Shown here: positions 26,838 to 34,577 of the stretch, one piece after another
Layout of the letters: each line of letters starts with the position of its first letter
Numbering within the stretch: position 1 is the first letter of the stretch
From: Hyphomonadaceae bacterium UBA5336
GTDB lineage: Bacteria; Pseudomonadota; Alphaproteobacteria; Caulobacterales; Hyphomonadaceae
Assembly (NCBI GenBank): GCA_002408125.1
Contig: DHQO01000005.1
Coordinates: 124,001-188,000, forward strand
Direction: 5' to 3'
Length of the DNA stretch: 64,000 nt
Notes under the pieces: model-generated
Seen by the model: only the letters and a program-made list of their open reading frames with translations
Databases searched by the model: none
What the model was told of the DNA's origin: nothing
Program-made: the position numbers and the translations under genes

Positions 26838-27449
26838 ATGCATCCGGCCTTGATCATACTTGCTGGCGTCGGCACGGCGGTTTTCGCCATTTCCGGAGCC
26901 CTGCTGGGCCTCCGGAAACAAATGGACATTGTCGGTATCTGGTTCGTCGCGGTTGTCACTGGTGTGGGCGGCGGGACGATCCGCGACTTGTTGCTGGGCG
27001 AGGTTCCGGTGCGCTGGGTGACCAATCCCAAAGATGTCGTGATCTGCCTGGTCTGTGGCTTGGCTGTGGCCCTGCTGAACCGCCCGCTGCTGGGCCGCCG
27101 CCTGCGTTGGCTGCTCTATGCCGATGCGGCGGGCATGTCGCTCTTCACCGTGCTCGGGGCGAGCATTGCGCAGAGCGCGGGCGCTCATCCGCTGGCCGCG
27201 ATCCTGTTTGGCGCCATGAGTGCGAGCTTTGGCGGCGTGATCCGCGATGTCATGTGCAATGACACGCCGGTCCTGTTCCAGAAGGATCTCTATGTCACGC
27301 CCGCCCTCTTGGGTGCAGCAGTGTTTGTGCTCGCGGAGGGGTTTGTGACCTTCGAATGGCGCGTCGTCCTGGGCGTGGCCGCCGCGCTCTCCCTGCGCCT
27401 GCTGGCGATCAGCTTCAGCTGGTATCTGCCATTTCCGCGCTATCGCTGA
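26838..27449 (+). CDS. TRIC/UPF0126-family membrane channel protein
   Basis: 203 residues with seven predicted TM helices in two repeats of the UPF0126 (glycine_transporter) domain: GTAVFAISGALLGLRKQMDIVG ... GGGTIRDLLLGEVPV in the first and GAHPLAAILFGAMSASFGGVIRDVMCNDTP in the second, the duplicated GGxxRD motif being diagnostic. Bacterial TRIC homologues conduct monovalent cations; some are annotated as glycine transporters. Single-gene unit with a GAGGGG site. Confidence 0.9.
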   Translation: MHPALIILAGVGTAVFAISGALLGLRKQMDIVGIWFVAVVTGVGGGTIRDLLLGEVPVRWVTNPKDVVICLVCGLAVALLNRPLLGRRLRWLLYADAAGMSLFTVLGASIAQSAGAHPLAAILFGAMSASFGGVIRDVMCNDTPVLFQKDLYVTPALLGAAVFVLAEGFVTFEWRVVLGVAAALSLRLLAISFSWYLPFPRYR

Positions 27450-27547
27450 GATGGATCACAAAGGTATTTTTTGAGCCCTGCGCGACTTCCTGCTAGAGCA
27501 TTTCATCTGCGCTGATGGTGACTGCCACGCTGGAAGGATATCTCCCC

Positions 27548-28150
27548 ATGACTTTGTTTCCCCGACTGTTTGTGCTCTCGACCCTGCTGACTTTCGCCGC
27601 CTGCGCGCCTGCGGGTGAGACGAGTCTTGAGGGCGACTGGACGCTCGATCCGGATCAGGCCAGCCTGCAGTTTGTCACCGTCAAGGCGACCGACATTCTC
27701 GAGGTACATCATTTCGGGGAGCTCGCCGGTTCGGTCAGCGCCGATGGCGCGGCCGAGGTGACGGTCACTCTCGACAAGGTGTCGACCAATATCGACATCC
27801 GCGACGAGCGCATGCGTGAGTTCCTGTTTGAAACCGAGACCTATCCGCTCGCCATGATCTCCACCACCCTGGCGCCTGAGACATTCGCCTTGCTCCCCCT
27901 CGGCGAGACGCTGGTCACGCCGGTCGAGCTGACAGTGGACCTGCACGGAGCCAGCGATGTGATCGGCACCCAGCTCGCCGTCACCCGGCTCGGGCCGGAC
28001 AGGGTGATGGTCGCGACCACCGATCCGATCATTGTTGATGGCTACGCCTTCGGCCTTGATGGCGGGATCGAGCATCTGCGCGAACTGGCGAACCTGCCGA
28101 GCATCACAGCCAGTGTGCCGGTGACCTTCTCGCTCGTCTTCGAGCGTTAG
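27548..28150 (+). CDS. YceI-family lipoprotein
   Basis: 200 residues from MTLFPRLF (a GGAAGG site about 10 nt upstream; an earlier in-frame GTG/ATG is unsupported). The lipoprotein signal ends TFAAC. The YceI lipocalin-like barrel begins GDWTLDPDQASLQFVTVKAT and includes TNIDIRDERMREFLFETETYP, the conserved loop. Family members bind isoprenoid lipids in the periplasm. Convergent with the kinase gene, 8 nt apart. Confidence 0.9.
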   Translation: MTLFPRLFVLSTLLTFAACAPAGETSLEGDWTLDPDQASLQFVTVKATDILEVHHFGELAGSVSADGAAEVTVTLDKVSTNIDIRDERMREFLFETETYPLAMISTTLAPETFALLPLGETLVTPVELTVDLHGASDVIGTQLAVTRLGPDRVMVATTDPIIVDGYAFGLDGGIEHLRELANLPSITASVPVTFSLVFER

Positions 28151-28158
28151 GGGCTGGC

Positions 28159-29625
28159 TCAGCCCGGCAGGTCAAAAGAGACGCTGACGCGGAACTGATC
28201 GTCTTCCTTGCTGGTTTCCATCTCGGCGCGCAGCTGACGGACAAAGCCCTGAATGAGCTGTGTGCCGACCCCGGTACCGTTGGCTTGTGTCTCCAGCGCG
28301 GCAGCGGGGGCAATATCGTTGGAAATGGTCAGGGAAGCCTTTTTCCCTTCGAGGCGGGTCTCCAGCACGATCGGCCTGTTGTCGGCTGTGCCGCCATATT
28401 TCAGCGCATTGGTCAGCAACTCGTTGACGAGCAGGCCGAAGGCGATGGCCAACTCGGTGGGCAGGGAAAACTCCGCGGTCCTGCAGTCGATATCCGCGGC
28501 CGTATCACCCGAGCCGACGGAACGGCCAAGCGCGACAACCAGATTGTTGACCAGCGTACGTGTCGACACGCGCGAGACATCATTGCCGACATAAAGCCCG
28601 CTATGGACCTCGGCGATGGCCTCGACGCGGGAATTGGCAATGGTGAGAATCCGTTCGACTTCCGGATCGGCGATCCGCCGTGCCTCCATGCGCAGGACCG
28701 ACGTCACCAGCTGGAGTGAGTTCTTCACCCGATGATTGACCTCGATCAGCAGATTGTCCTTTTCCTGCAGCGCCAGCTCCAGTCTGACCCGGTTCTGCTC
28801 ATAGTCGGTCATGTCGATGAAGACGCCGACCAGCTTTCGGATCCGGTCTTCCGGATCGACGACCATGGCGCCGCGTGCCCGCACGAACCGAACCTCTTCC
28901 GTTTCGGGGATCTGTATGCGGTAGTCGAACTTGGCAATCGTGCCGAGCGGGGAGGCCTGGATCCGCTCCAGCTCCTCTTCTACAATTTCCCAGTCTTCCG
29001 GCAGGATCCGGTCGAAGAAGGGTTCGACGAACAGACCGGCCTCGTCGGGGGCGAAGCCGAAGAGTTCATCGACGGTCTTGCCGCGGGTGAACAGGCCGGA
29101 GGTGAGATCAATCGAGAAATAGGAGACCGCCGCGGCTTCCTGGGCGGCCACGCTGCGCGCTTCGCTGAGCGACTTCTGCAGCATTTCCACCGTGACATCC
29201 TCGGACGTCTGCAGAACGGCCATCACCTTGCCATCCTTCATGATGGGGGAATGCGTGATGCGCCAGAACCGGGTCTGCCAGATATGGTTGTCCACGAGCA
29301 GGCCGTGTTCCTGGATCGGCATTTCGTCGGTCTCGCCTGTCTCGAAGACATGCCGGACGGAGTCGCGCACCGCTGCCTCGGCATTCGGGCTGCCCGAGCC
29401 GGGCTGAGACGGGAAGGCATTGAACACATAGCGTCCAACCACATGCTCGCGGCGGGACATGGTCATGTCCTCGTGCGCCTTGTTCTGTTTCAGGATGATG
29501 AGATCGCGATCAAGGATCAGCTTCGCGCCGGGCAGGGCATCGAAGAGCATGTCGGCCGTGCCGCCAAACAGGAAATCAGGCGTTTCGCCGGGAGAGGTCG
29601 TCGCATCAGGCATTGCATTCGACAT
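28159..29625 (-). CDS. cytoplasmic PAS-HisKA_2 histidine kinase
   Basis: 488 residues, no TM helices. Two PAS-like sensor domains (about 20-150 and 165-285; the second includes DYRIQIPETEEVRFVRARG), then a HisKA_2 dimerisation domain with EVNHRVKNSLQLVTSVL and an HWE/HATPase domain (LLVNELLTNALKYGG, GTGVGTQLI). HisKA_2/HWE kinases are the class that phosphorylates PhyR in Alphaproteobacteria, so with phyR about 5 kb away this is a candidate GSR sensor. It has no EcfG-type promoter of its own. The partner is inferred. Confidence 0.88.
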   Translation of the reverse strand: MSNAMPDATTSPGETPDFLFGGTADMLFDALPGAKLILDRDLIILKQNKAHEDMTMSRREHVVGRYVFNAFPSQPGSGSPNAEAAVRDSVRHVFETGETDEMPIQEHGLLVDNHIWQTRFWRITHSPIMKDGKVMAVLQTSEDVTVEMLQKSLSEARSVAAQEAAAVSYFSIDLTSGLFTRGKTVDELFGFAPDEAGLFVEPFFDRILPEDWEIVEEELERIQASPLGTIAKFDYRIQIPETEEVRFVRARGAMVVDPEDRIRKLVGVFIDMTDYEQNRVRLELALQEKDNLLIEVNHRVKNSLQLVTSVLRMEARRIADPEVERILTIANSRVEAIAEVHSGLYVGNDVSRVSTRTLVNNLVVALGRSVGSGDTAADIDCRTAEFSLPTELAIAFGLLVNELLTNALKYGGTADNRPIVLETRLEGKKASLTISNDIAPAAALETQANGTGVGTQLIQGFVRQLRAEMETSKEDDQFRVSVSFDLPG

Positions 29626-29840
29626 GTCTCTCCAATGTGTCCAATTTCTGCCAATAGCGGTACCGAATTACGATTTCGGCAAGTCTCGGGGGATAGATTT
29701 CATGAAATAAATGAAAGGTCTAGAAAAACACGGCAGCCTCGCAAGAAATTGAGGCATTAACCTCGAGAATAAATCCTGCGGCGATATTGTTTATCGCTAT
29801 ACACTCGTGCGTACTGCCCATGCTCAAAAACTTGCAGGGC

Positions 29841-29880
29841 AAAAATAAAAAACTCCGGACACTTGCAAAGCATCCGGAGC
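29841..29880 (-). terminator. intrinsic terminator of DUF892 gene
   Basis: On the minus strand, CTCCGGA ... TCCGGAG (29859-29853 with 29879-29873, 13-nt loop) is followed by a run of T interrupted once by A. It lies 35 nt after the stop of the gene at 29915. Confidence 0.85.
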
Positions 29881-29914
29881 TCCTTTGGTCATTTAATGTA
29901 TTGGCGGGACCCTA

Positions 29915-30412
29915 TCAGGCTGCAGCTGCCTCGTTGATCTTGCCTTCGGCAATGCGCGACATCTTGCGGTCGCCATCATAGGTATTATCCAGACAGGTCT
30001 GCAGACGGTCGGCCTGGTCGTTCAGGTCCAGGCGACGGGCAAAGGCCGCCACACAACCATATCCGGCAAGACCATAGTGGGTCATGCGCTGATATTGAGT
30101 GATGATCATCGCGTCGCGCACATCGTCATCGCTGAAATCCGTGTTGAGCACATGGGCGTGGACCTCTTTCACGAGGCCTTCCATGCCCTTGCAGAATTCG
30201 CCGGACGGGTCGGCGCCGTTCTCGCGCACGATGCCCGAGACGATGTCGATACCATCCTCAATGCCGCTGCAGCCGCGTTCGAGCGCGTCTTTCAGTGTCT
30301 TGTCGGAAGCGGCGGCGGCCAGCTTGCGCGTGGCCTGCAGGGCCTGGCGGTCGGCGCTGTAAATATCCTGCAGCTGATCGATATAGACATCCTTGAGAGT
30401 ATTGAGGGTCAT
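29915..30412 (-). CDS. DUF892 (YciF/YciE-like) ferritin-like stress protein
   Basis: 165 residues from MTLNTLKDVYIDQLQDIYSA, with AGGAGG upstream; this opening is the DUF892 signature. It is a four-helix ferritin-like bundle with the family's conserved acidic/His positions (HAHVLNTDFSDD, YQRMTHYGLAGYGC). Members are induced by stress; enzymatic role unproven. It is preceded by a GGAAC-N16-TGTT element at 30469-30493 and followed by a strong terminator, so it is a single-gene unit of the GSR island. Confidence 0.9.
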   Translation of the reverse strand: MTLNTLKDVYIDQLQDIYSADRQALQATRKLAAAASDKTLKDALERGCSGIEDGIDIVSGIVRENGADPSGEFCKGMEGLVKEVHAHVLNTDFSDDDVRDAMIITQYQRMTHYGLAGYGCVAAFARRLDLNDQADRLQTCLDNTYDGDRKMSRIAEGKINEAAAA

Positions 30413-30468
30413 GGGGCGGATCCTCCTTTTCTGGTCCACTGCGTGGTGCGTGAGGCGCACCCGGAATC

Positions 30469-30493
30469 AACAAGGAGCAACGGGCCGGGTTCC
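30469..30493 (-). promoter_or_regulatory. EcfG-type promoter (one mismatch) for DUF892 gene
   Basis: GGAAC-N16-TGTT on the minus strand; the -10 differs from CGTT by one base, the same variant as in front of nepR. About 57 nt upstream of the start. Confidence 0.55.
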
Positions 30494-30520
30494 ATGAACT
30501 CTTCGGCAGTCTTGCAGCAC

Positions 30521-31012
30521 TCAGGGATTGGCGGAAATGGTCTCGGTGGAGACCATGGATGCGGTCTGCACCAGATCGGGTTCGGAGACGGCAAGATCAT
30601 AGGAAGGCGCGGAGAGATCCAGCCGTCCGATAACGCGCCCTTCCACGCCCTTTACCAGGAACAGGGACTGGCCGATCCGATATGTATGCACGTCGCCCGT
30701 CTTCAGGTCGGTACGGAGCAGGGTCGGCATCTCGGCGGGCGCCACGGGCAGGGCGGCAGGCCAGGTCTTTCCAACCTCCACCCGCTCTACGAGATCCGAG
30801 GCGTGAAAGCAGATCTGCTTGTCCGATATGCCCACATGGCAGGTGCCGCCCTCCAGTGAGAAGTCCCGGTCGAAGGATGTATAGTCCTGCCGGGTGAAAG
30901 ATTCGAACCGCTCGGGCGTCTCGCCCCACATGGCGTTGCGTGCATGTCCCCAGGCGAAGATTGCGAGGACAGTAGCGCCGGTGAGCGCAGCAAGTTCGAT
31001 CTTCCAGGTCAC
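30521..31012 (-). CDS. hypothetical membrane-anchored protein, GSR-controlled
   Basis: 163 residues from a GTG start preceded by AAGGAGG; a TTG further upstream is unsupported. One N-terminal TM helix or uncleaved signal (IELAALTGATVLAIFAW) is followed by a periplasmic domain of about 135 residues with two Cys (GGTCHVGISDKQICFHASD), which could form a disulfide. No family recognised. An exact EcfG-type promoter at 31038-31062 lies 26 nt upstream, so it is likely a general stress gene. Confidence 0.75.
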   Translation of the reverse strand: MTWKIELAALTGATVLAIFAWGHARNAMWGETPERFESFTRQDYTSFDRDFSLEGGTCHVGISDKQICFHASDLVERVEVGKTWPAALPVAPAEMPTLLRTDLKTGDVHTYRIGQSLFLVKGVEGRVIGRLDLSAPSYDLAVSEPDLVQTASMVSTETISANP

Positions 31013-31037
31013 GTCGGTCAGCCTCCTTGCCGCAAAC

Positions 31038-31062
31038 AACGGTCAGGCGGGTCCGGCGTTCC
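31038..31062 (-). promoter_or_regulatory. EcfG-type promoter, exact
   Basis: GGAAC-N16-CGTT on the minus strand, 26 nt before the GTG start at 31012. Confidence 0.8.
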
Positions 31063-31119
31063 CCTCGTGGGCGAGTTTTAAGATTGAAACTTCGTCATGT
31101 GGACGCTGCGGAGCAGGGG

Positions 31120-31806
31120 TCAGACCAGGTGCAGGATGATCGTGACATAGGCGGCATAGAGCATGAAAACCGCCGCCACCTTGGAGGCTGCCAGCAGCAT
31201 GAAGGGGCGCAGGTCATGCCAGCTCGTTTCCGCGGCAATTTCCGACACGGCATGGGCGATCTCCGTCTTCAGGCGGCTCTCGCTCGTCCCGGCCAGGGCT
31301 AACAGCAGGGCATGCCGACGCGAGATGGTCGTGTTTTCCGATTCCTGGAGCACCTGAGCGAAAACATTGGTCGCCACCACCTCGCCCAGGGCTCGCCGGG
31401 GACTGTATCGGGCGCGCGACAGCCGCGTGAGAACCAGGCGCAGCGTGGGAAAGACGCTCACCGCATCCCAGACAAGGAAGGCGGCGAGCACGCCAAGGGT
31501 CACCAGCGTGCCCAGTCCCGGCGTGGAGTGAAGAAAAAGCAAGGTGGTCGCCGTCGCGCCGAGAATGGCCGCCTTGATGGCCATGCGGCGGAAGAAGAAT
31601 TTCAGGTTACGCGCGATATAGATGTCCGTTTCCGCGCGTATGCGTTCGCGAACAATCTCGGTGGCGGTTTCCACCTCGTTGCGCTTGCGGGTCTCGATAT
31701 GGTCAGACAGCAATGAGCGACCGGCGCTCAGGCCAGCCGCCACGGCTCCGACAGCCAGTGCGAGAGTGCGATAGGACAGGCCCCTGATGGCTCCACCTCC
31801 TTGCAC
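31120..31806 (-). CDS. hypothetical membrane protein, third gene of DUF883 operon
   Basis: 228 residues; several TM helices (GVLAAFLVWDAVSVFPTL and a C-terminal FMLLAASKVAAVFMLYAAYV) and a basic cytoplasmic loop. The frame opens with GTG at 31806, 2 nt after the upstream stop. The only strong ribosome site (AAGGAGG) lies inside these first codons and points to an ATC codon 7 nt downstream, so the true start is uncertain. No family assigned. It is cotranscribed with the YqjE-like and DUF883 genes. Confidence 0.7.
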   Translation of the reverse strand: MQGGGAIRGLSYRTLALAVGAVAAGLSAGRSLLSDHIETRKRNEVETATEIVRERIRAETDIYIARNLKFFFRRMAIKAAILGATATTLLFLHSTPGLGTLVTLGVLAAFLVWDAVSVFPTLRLVLTRLSRARYSPRRALGEVVATNVFAQVLQESENTTISRRHALLLALAGTSESRLKTEIAHAVSEIAAETSWHDLRPFMLLAASKVAAVFMLYAAYVTIILHLV

Positions 31807-31808
31807 TC

Positions 31809-32210
31809 TTATAAAAGACCGCTGACAGCCCGCCTCAAGTTACGTGCTGCAGCTTCCGGGTCACGCGAGAGCGTGTAGCCGGTGGTCGCGGCAATCGCGA
31901 GGCTCGCGATCGGACGTTTCTCAATCAGGGCTTTTACCGTGTCAAAGGGCAGGTCAGCGAGTGCCTCGGCCGTGAGATGTTCGATCTTCGCCATCTCCTC
32001 CTCGGCCGTGGTTTCCGGCCGCGCCAGAAGAATGAGGCAGATCACGGCCAGGAGGGTCAATACACCGCCGATCAGGGCCGCAGACGCCGTCAGCCCGACC
32101 ATGGGCTCCAGCGTCAGAACCGCTGCCACCCCAAGCGCACAGACGCCGACGAGCCCAAACAGGGCCGCGCCGGCGCCGGCGATAAAGCGAAGTTTCGCCG
32201 AATCGATCAT
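31809..32210 (-). CDS. YqjE-like phage-holin-family membrane protein
   Basis: 133 residues: two TM helices joined by a short loop (AGAGAALFGLVGVCALGVAA, LIGGVLTLLAVICLILLA) and a cytoplasmic tail with IEKRPIASLAIAATTGYTLSRDPE. Such proteins follow DUF883 (YqjD/ElaB) genes in many proteobacteria. It lies 4 nt after the DUF883 stop. Function unknown; membrane association and partnership with the DUF883 protein are inferred. Confidence 0.75.
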   Translation of the reverse strand: MIDSAKLRFIAGAGAALFGLVGVCALGVAAVLTLEPMVGLTASAALIGGVLTLLAVICLILLARPETTAEEEMAKIEHLTAEALADLPFDTVKALIEKRPIASLAIAATTGYTLSRDPEAAARNLRRAVSGLL

Positions 32211-32214
32211 GGGG

Positions 32215-32511
32215 TTAGCGACGGCTGATCGCAGCCATCAGGACACCCACGCCAAAGGCGATACCGATCGCCGCAAGCGGGTTGTCGCGCACGCTGTCTT
32301 CGACCTTGCCTTTCTGTTTCTTGAACTGCTCACTGGCCGTGCTCAGCGCTTCGCGACCACGTTCGATACCCACATCGCGCTGGGTCTTGGCAATCTCGCC
32401 AGTGTCTTCCATCAGCTTTGCAAAATCGGTGCGCAGCGCGGCAATATCGGCTTTGAGGTCTTTCAGTTCGCCATTCTGTTTGGCGTCTTTGATGTCGAGG
32501 GCCTGTGCCAT
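32215..32511 (-). CDS. DUF883 (ElaB/YqjD-like) membrane-anchored protein
   Basis: 98 residues from MAQALDIKDAKQNG with an AAGGAG site. A long amphipathic helix with heptad-like character (LKDLKADIAALRTDFAKLMEDT) is followed by the family's C-terminal membrane anchor, VRDNPLAAIGIAFGVGVLMA then RR. YqjD-type proteins tether inactive ribosomes to the membrane in E. coli. First gene of a three-gene unit with an exact EcfG-type promoter at 32553-32577. Confidence 0.88.
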   Translation of the reverse strand: MAQALDIKDAKQNGELKDLKADIAALRTDFAKLMEDTGEIAKTQRDVGIERGREALSTASEQFKKQKGKVEDSVRDNPLAAIGIAFGVGVLMAAISRR

Positions 32512-32552
32512 GAATGTGTCTCCTTTTCTCGTGTTCGGGCCTGTTCCGATAA

Positions 32553-32577
32553 AACGTGCGGCCCGGGTCTCGGTTCC
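32553..32577 (-). promoter_or_regulatory. EcfG-type promoter, exact, for DUF883 operon
   Basis: GGAAC-N16-CGTT on the minus strand, 42 nt upstream of the DUF883 start. Confidence 0.8.
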
Positions 32578-32582
32578 GTGTC

Positions 32583-33161
32583 TCAGAGCAGGAACCAGAT
32601 CCCGATCGCAGCGACCGCGCTGGCAGCAAAACCGCACAGCATGACGAGCCCGTCGCGTGCGGTCAGCCCGATTCCGAACAGGGTGATGCCGACGGCTGGA
32701 ATGGCGACGGCGAAGGGCACGGCCTCAAGCGGCATCATCACGAAGGACAGCAGGATGACGATACCGGCGGCGATGCGACGCGCGACCTCTCCGGTCGCCC
32801 ACTTGATGCGCGGGCGGAGAAATCCGTCGATCCGTGCGAGCCAGCCATGGGCCTTGTCCTGCATCTCGGAAATCTTCTCTTCCTTGATGGACATCTCGCC
32901 GAGGAAGCCGGGCAGCCAGGGCGAAGTGCGCCCGAACAGAATCTGGCCGGCAAACAGGATCACCACCGCGGCGAGCACGATGGGTACGCCGGGTATGGCG
33001 CCCACCGGAGAGATCGCCAGCAGGCCGAGCAGGGTAAGCACGGGCCCGAAAGCGCGGTCGCCGAAAGATTCAATAAGGGCTTTCAGGTCCGCCTTGCCGT
33101 TCTCCCCGGCAACATCGTCGGCCTGTTCGAGAATGGATTCGAGTGGCTGTGTGTCCGGCAT
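32583..33161 (-). CDS. ExoD-family membrane protein
   Basis: 192 residues. ExoD family: LLGLLAISPVGAIPGVPIVLAAVVILFAGQ, SPWLPGFL and four or five TM helices; the protein influences exopolysaccharide production and alkaline tolerance in rhizobia. The start codon lies only 8 nt from the -10 element of an exact EcfG-type promoter (33170-33194) and has no ribosome site, so the mRNA is probably leaderless. Divergent from the Crp-like gene. Confidence 0.88.
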   Translation of the reverse strand: MPDTQPLESILEQADDVAGENGKADLKALIESFGDRAFGPVLTLLGLLAISPVGAIPGVPIVLAAVVILFAGQILFGRTSPWLPGFLGEMSIKEEKISEMQDKAHGWLARIDGFLRPRIKWATGEVARRIAAGIVILLSFVMMPLEAVPFAVAIPAVGITLFGIGLTARDGLVMLCGFAASAVAAIGIWFLL

Positions 33162-33169
33162 GCATGTGT

Positions 33170-33194
33170 AACGGCGTTAACCTGCAACAGTTCC
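33170..33194 (-). promoter_or_regulatory. EcfG-type promoter, exact, for exoD-like gene
   Basis: GGAAC-N16-CGTT on the minus strand; the -10 ends 8 nt before the ATG at 33161, leaving almost no 5' leader. Confidence 0.75.
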
Positions 33195-33219
33195 GGGCGC
33201 GCCACGAGGTGTTGTGTCC

Positions 33220-33244
33220 GGAACTGGCCCTGACCCCATGCGTT
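33220..33244 (+). promoter_or_regulatory. EcfG-type promoter, exact, for Crp-like regulator gene
   Basis: GGAAC-N16-CGTT on the plus strand; the -10 ends 9 nt before the ATG at 33254. It faces the divergent exoD promoter 25 nt away. Confidence 0.75.
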
Positions 33245-33253
33245 GTGGCCGCC

Positions 33254-34018
33254 ATGGAAGCGTTTACGAACAGGCTGGCCCTTTATGTGATGACCGCCGG
33301 ACGGGTGACAGACCTGATCAAAGGACTCTCGCCCTCCCTGCAGACCTTCTCTGCCGGCAGTGACATCGTCCAGGCCGGCACCCGGCTCGACACGCTCTAT
33401 ATCATCCAGTCCGGCTGGGCGATCCGCTACAAGAGCATTGAGGACGGCCGCCGGCAGATCATGAACTTCATGCTGCCCGGCGATATCTTCGACGTGCAGG
33501 CTTTCGGCGAACTGGAGGCCGACCATTCGGTGGCGGCGATCAACGAGGTGGTCGTGGTTGCCGTCAATGCCGACGAGTTCCGCAAGGCCCTGGAAGCCTA
33601 TGCCGAGGCCGCGACCGCCTTCTGGTGGGCGCTGGTGCAGGAGGAATCCATCCTGCGCGAACAGATCATGCGGGTTGGCCGGCTGTCGGCGCGCGAACGG
33701 ATCGGTCATCTGCTTCTCGAACTCCAGCGCCGGCTCGGCGCCGCGCTTGGTGAAGACCCGGAAGATCTCGGCTTGCCGCTCACCCGCACTCATCTTGCCG
33801 ATGCGCTTGGTCTGACGGCCGTGCACGTCTCCAGGATGGTCACGGCCCTGAAGCGCGACCGGCTGATCGAGGAAAACCGAATGTATCTGAAGATTCTTGA
33901 TCGTGCTCGCCTGGCGGCGTTGTCGCAGTTCGATCCGGACTATGTCCACATCACCCGCCTGCGTCTGCAGGCCCATCAAGCCGACAAACACCCGGAGCTG
34001 TCATTGAAGGCGTCTTGA
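33254..34018 (+). CDS. Crp/Fnr-family transcription regulator
   Basis: 254 residues from MEAFTNRLALYV. A cyclic-nucleotide-binding fold domain (TFSAGSDIVQAGTRLDTLYIIQSGWA ... LPGDIFD) and a C-terminal winged helix (THLADALGLTAVHVSRMVTALKRD). No Fe-S Cys set is present in the translated region: a Cys-rich stretch encoded upstream overlaps the promoter and is not part of the protein. The exact EcfG-type promoter immediately upstream makes it a second-tier stress regulator. No ribosome site; a leaderless mRNA or a start at 33290 are the options. Confidence 0.88.
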   Translation: MEAFTNRLALYVMTAGRVTDLIKGLSPSLQTFSAGSDIVQAGTRLDTLYIIQSGWAIRYKSIEDGRRQIMNFMLPGDIFDVQAFGELEADHSVAAINEVVVVAVNADEFRKALEAYAEAATAFWWALVQEESILREQIMRVGRLSARERIGHLLLELQRRLGAALGEDPEDLGLPLTRTHLADALGLTAVHVSRMVTALKRDRLIEENRMYLKILDRARLAALSQFDPDYVHITRLRLQAHQADKHPELSLKAS

Positions 34019-34074
34019 TCCAGATCAACGCCACTCATGAAAATTGAATCTACTTGGTGGAGGGGCACCACGCC

Positions 34075-34536
34075 ATGGAGCCTGCCCTGACCCTTTCGAG
34101 ACGCCCTTCCGTTCAGTCGATTGCCGTACTGACCCGCATCCGCCGGATGGGCTGGGTGTTGGCCGGAAGCTGGAGTCTGGCCGACCAGATCCTGCTCGAC
34201 GAGCTTGCACGAGCCGGCCCGGCTATTACCGACGGGCCGTTCGAGGACCCGCATGAGAACATATTCGCATGGGCCTTCCGCGTTTATGACGGCGCCTGTT
34301 CGGCGAGCGGCGTGATCCGTTCGGTCCCGCAATGGCAGAAAACACCCGACAGGCTGGGCCACAAGCTGCACAGGCTCCCCTATGAGCTCCGCCTGGCGAT
34401 CCTTGTGCTTGTGATTGAGGAATTCCCGCCGGAAAAAGCCGCCGAGATCACCGGACGATCCGTCGCGGCCCTGCTCAACGCAGCGCTGGCCGGCACGGAT
34501 CTTCTGGACGAGGGCGAAGGGGAGGGAGAGGCGTAA
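34075..34536 (+). CDS. degenerate ECF sigma-like protein
   Basis: 153 residues, ATG with GGAGGGG upstream. The N-terminal half (VLTRIRRMGWVLAGSWSLADQILLDELARA) lines up with sigma region 2 as in LRAFARSLCGDPTLADDL of EcfG. The C-terminal half (HRLPYELRLAILVLVIEEFPPEKAAEITGRS) looks like region 4. The DNA-contacting residues of region 2.4 and the helix-turn-helix end are not well kept, and the tail is acidic (GEGEGEA). It lies 2 genes from phyR. It may be a sigma-like decoy, as the PhyR N-terminal domain is, or a diverged sigma factor. I am moderately sure of the fold, not of the role. Confidence 0.6.
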   Translation: MEPALTLSRRPSVQSIAVLTRIRRMGWVLAGSWSLADQILLDELARAGPAITDGPFEDPHENIFAWAFRVYDGACSASGVIRSVPQWQKTPDRLGHKLHRLPYELRLAILVLVIEEFPPEKAAEITGRSVAALLNAALAGTDLLDEGEGEGEA

Positions 34537-34544
34537 CTCCCGTT

Positions 34545-34569
34545 TGAACCGGAACTGACCTCGTGCGTT
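34545..34569 (+). promoter_or_regulatory. EcfG-type promoter (one mismatch) for 52-residue membrane protein gene
   Basis: TGAAC-N16-CGTT on the plus strand; first base of the -35 differs. The -10 ends 8 nt before the ATG at 34578. Confidence 0.45.
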
Positions 34570-34577
34570 TCTTGCCC

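Noticed and set aside
28146..28168. GGGCTGGCTCAGCCC hairpin between the YceI and kinase genes as terminator
   Set aside because: Short stem, no T-run on either strand.
33143..33253. Cys-rich N-terminal extension (CPACMC) of the Crp-like regulator suggesting an Fnr Fe-S cluster
   Set aside because: This stretch lies over both EcfG-type promoters and upstream of the likely transcription start, so it is probably not translated.
34551..34569. GGAAC followed by CGTT with a 10-nt spacer before the 52-residue gene
   Set aside because: The spacing is too short for EcfG; the overlapping TGAAC-N16-CGTT reading is more plausible.
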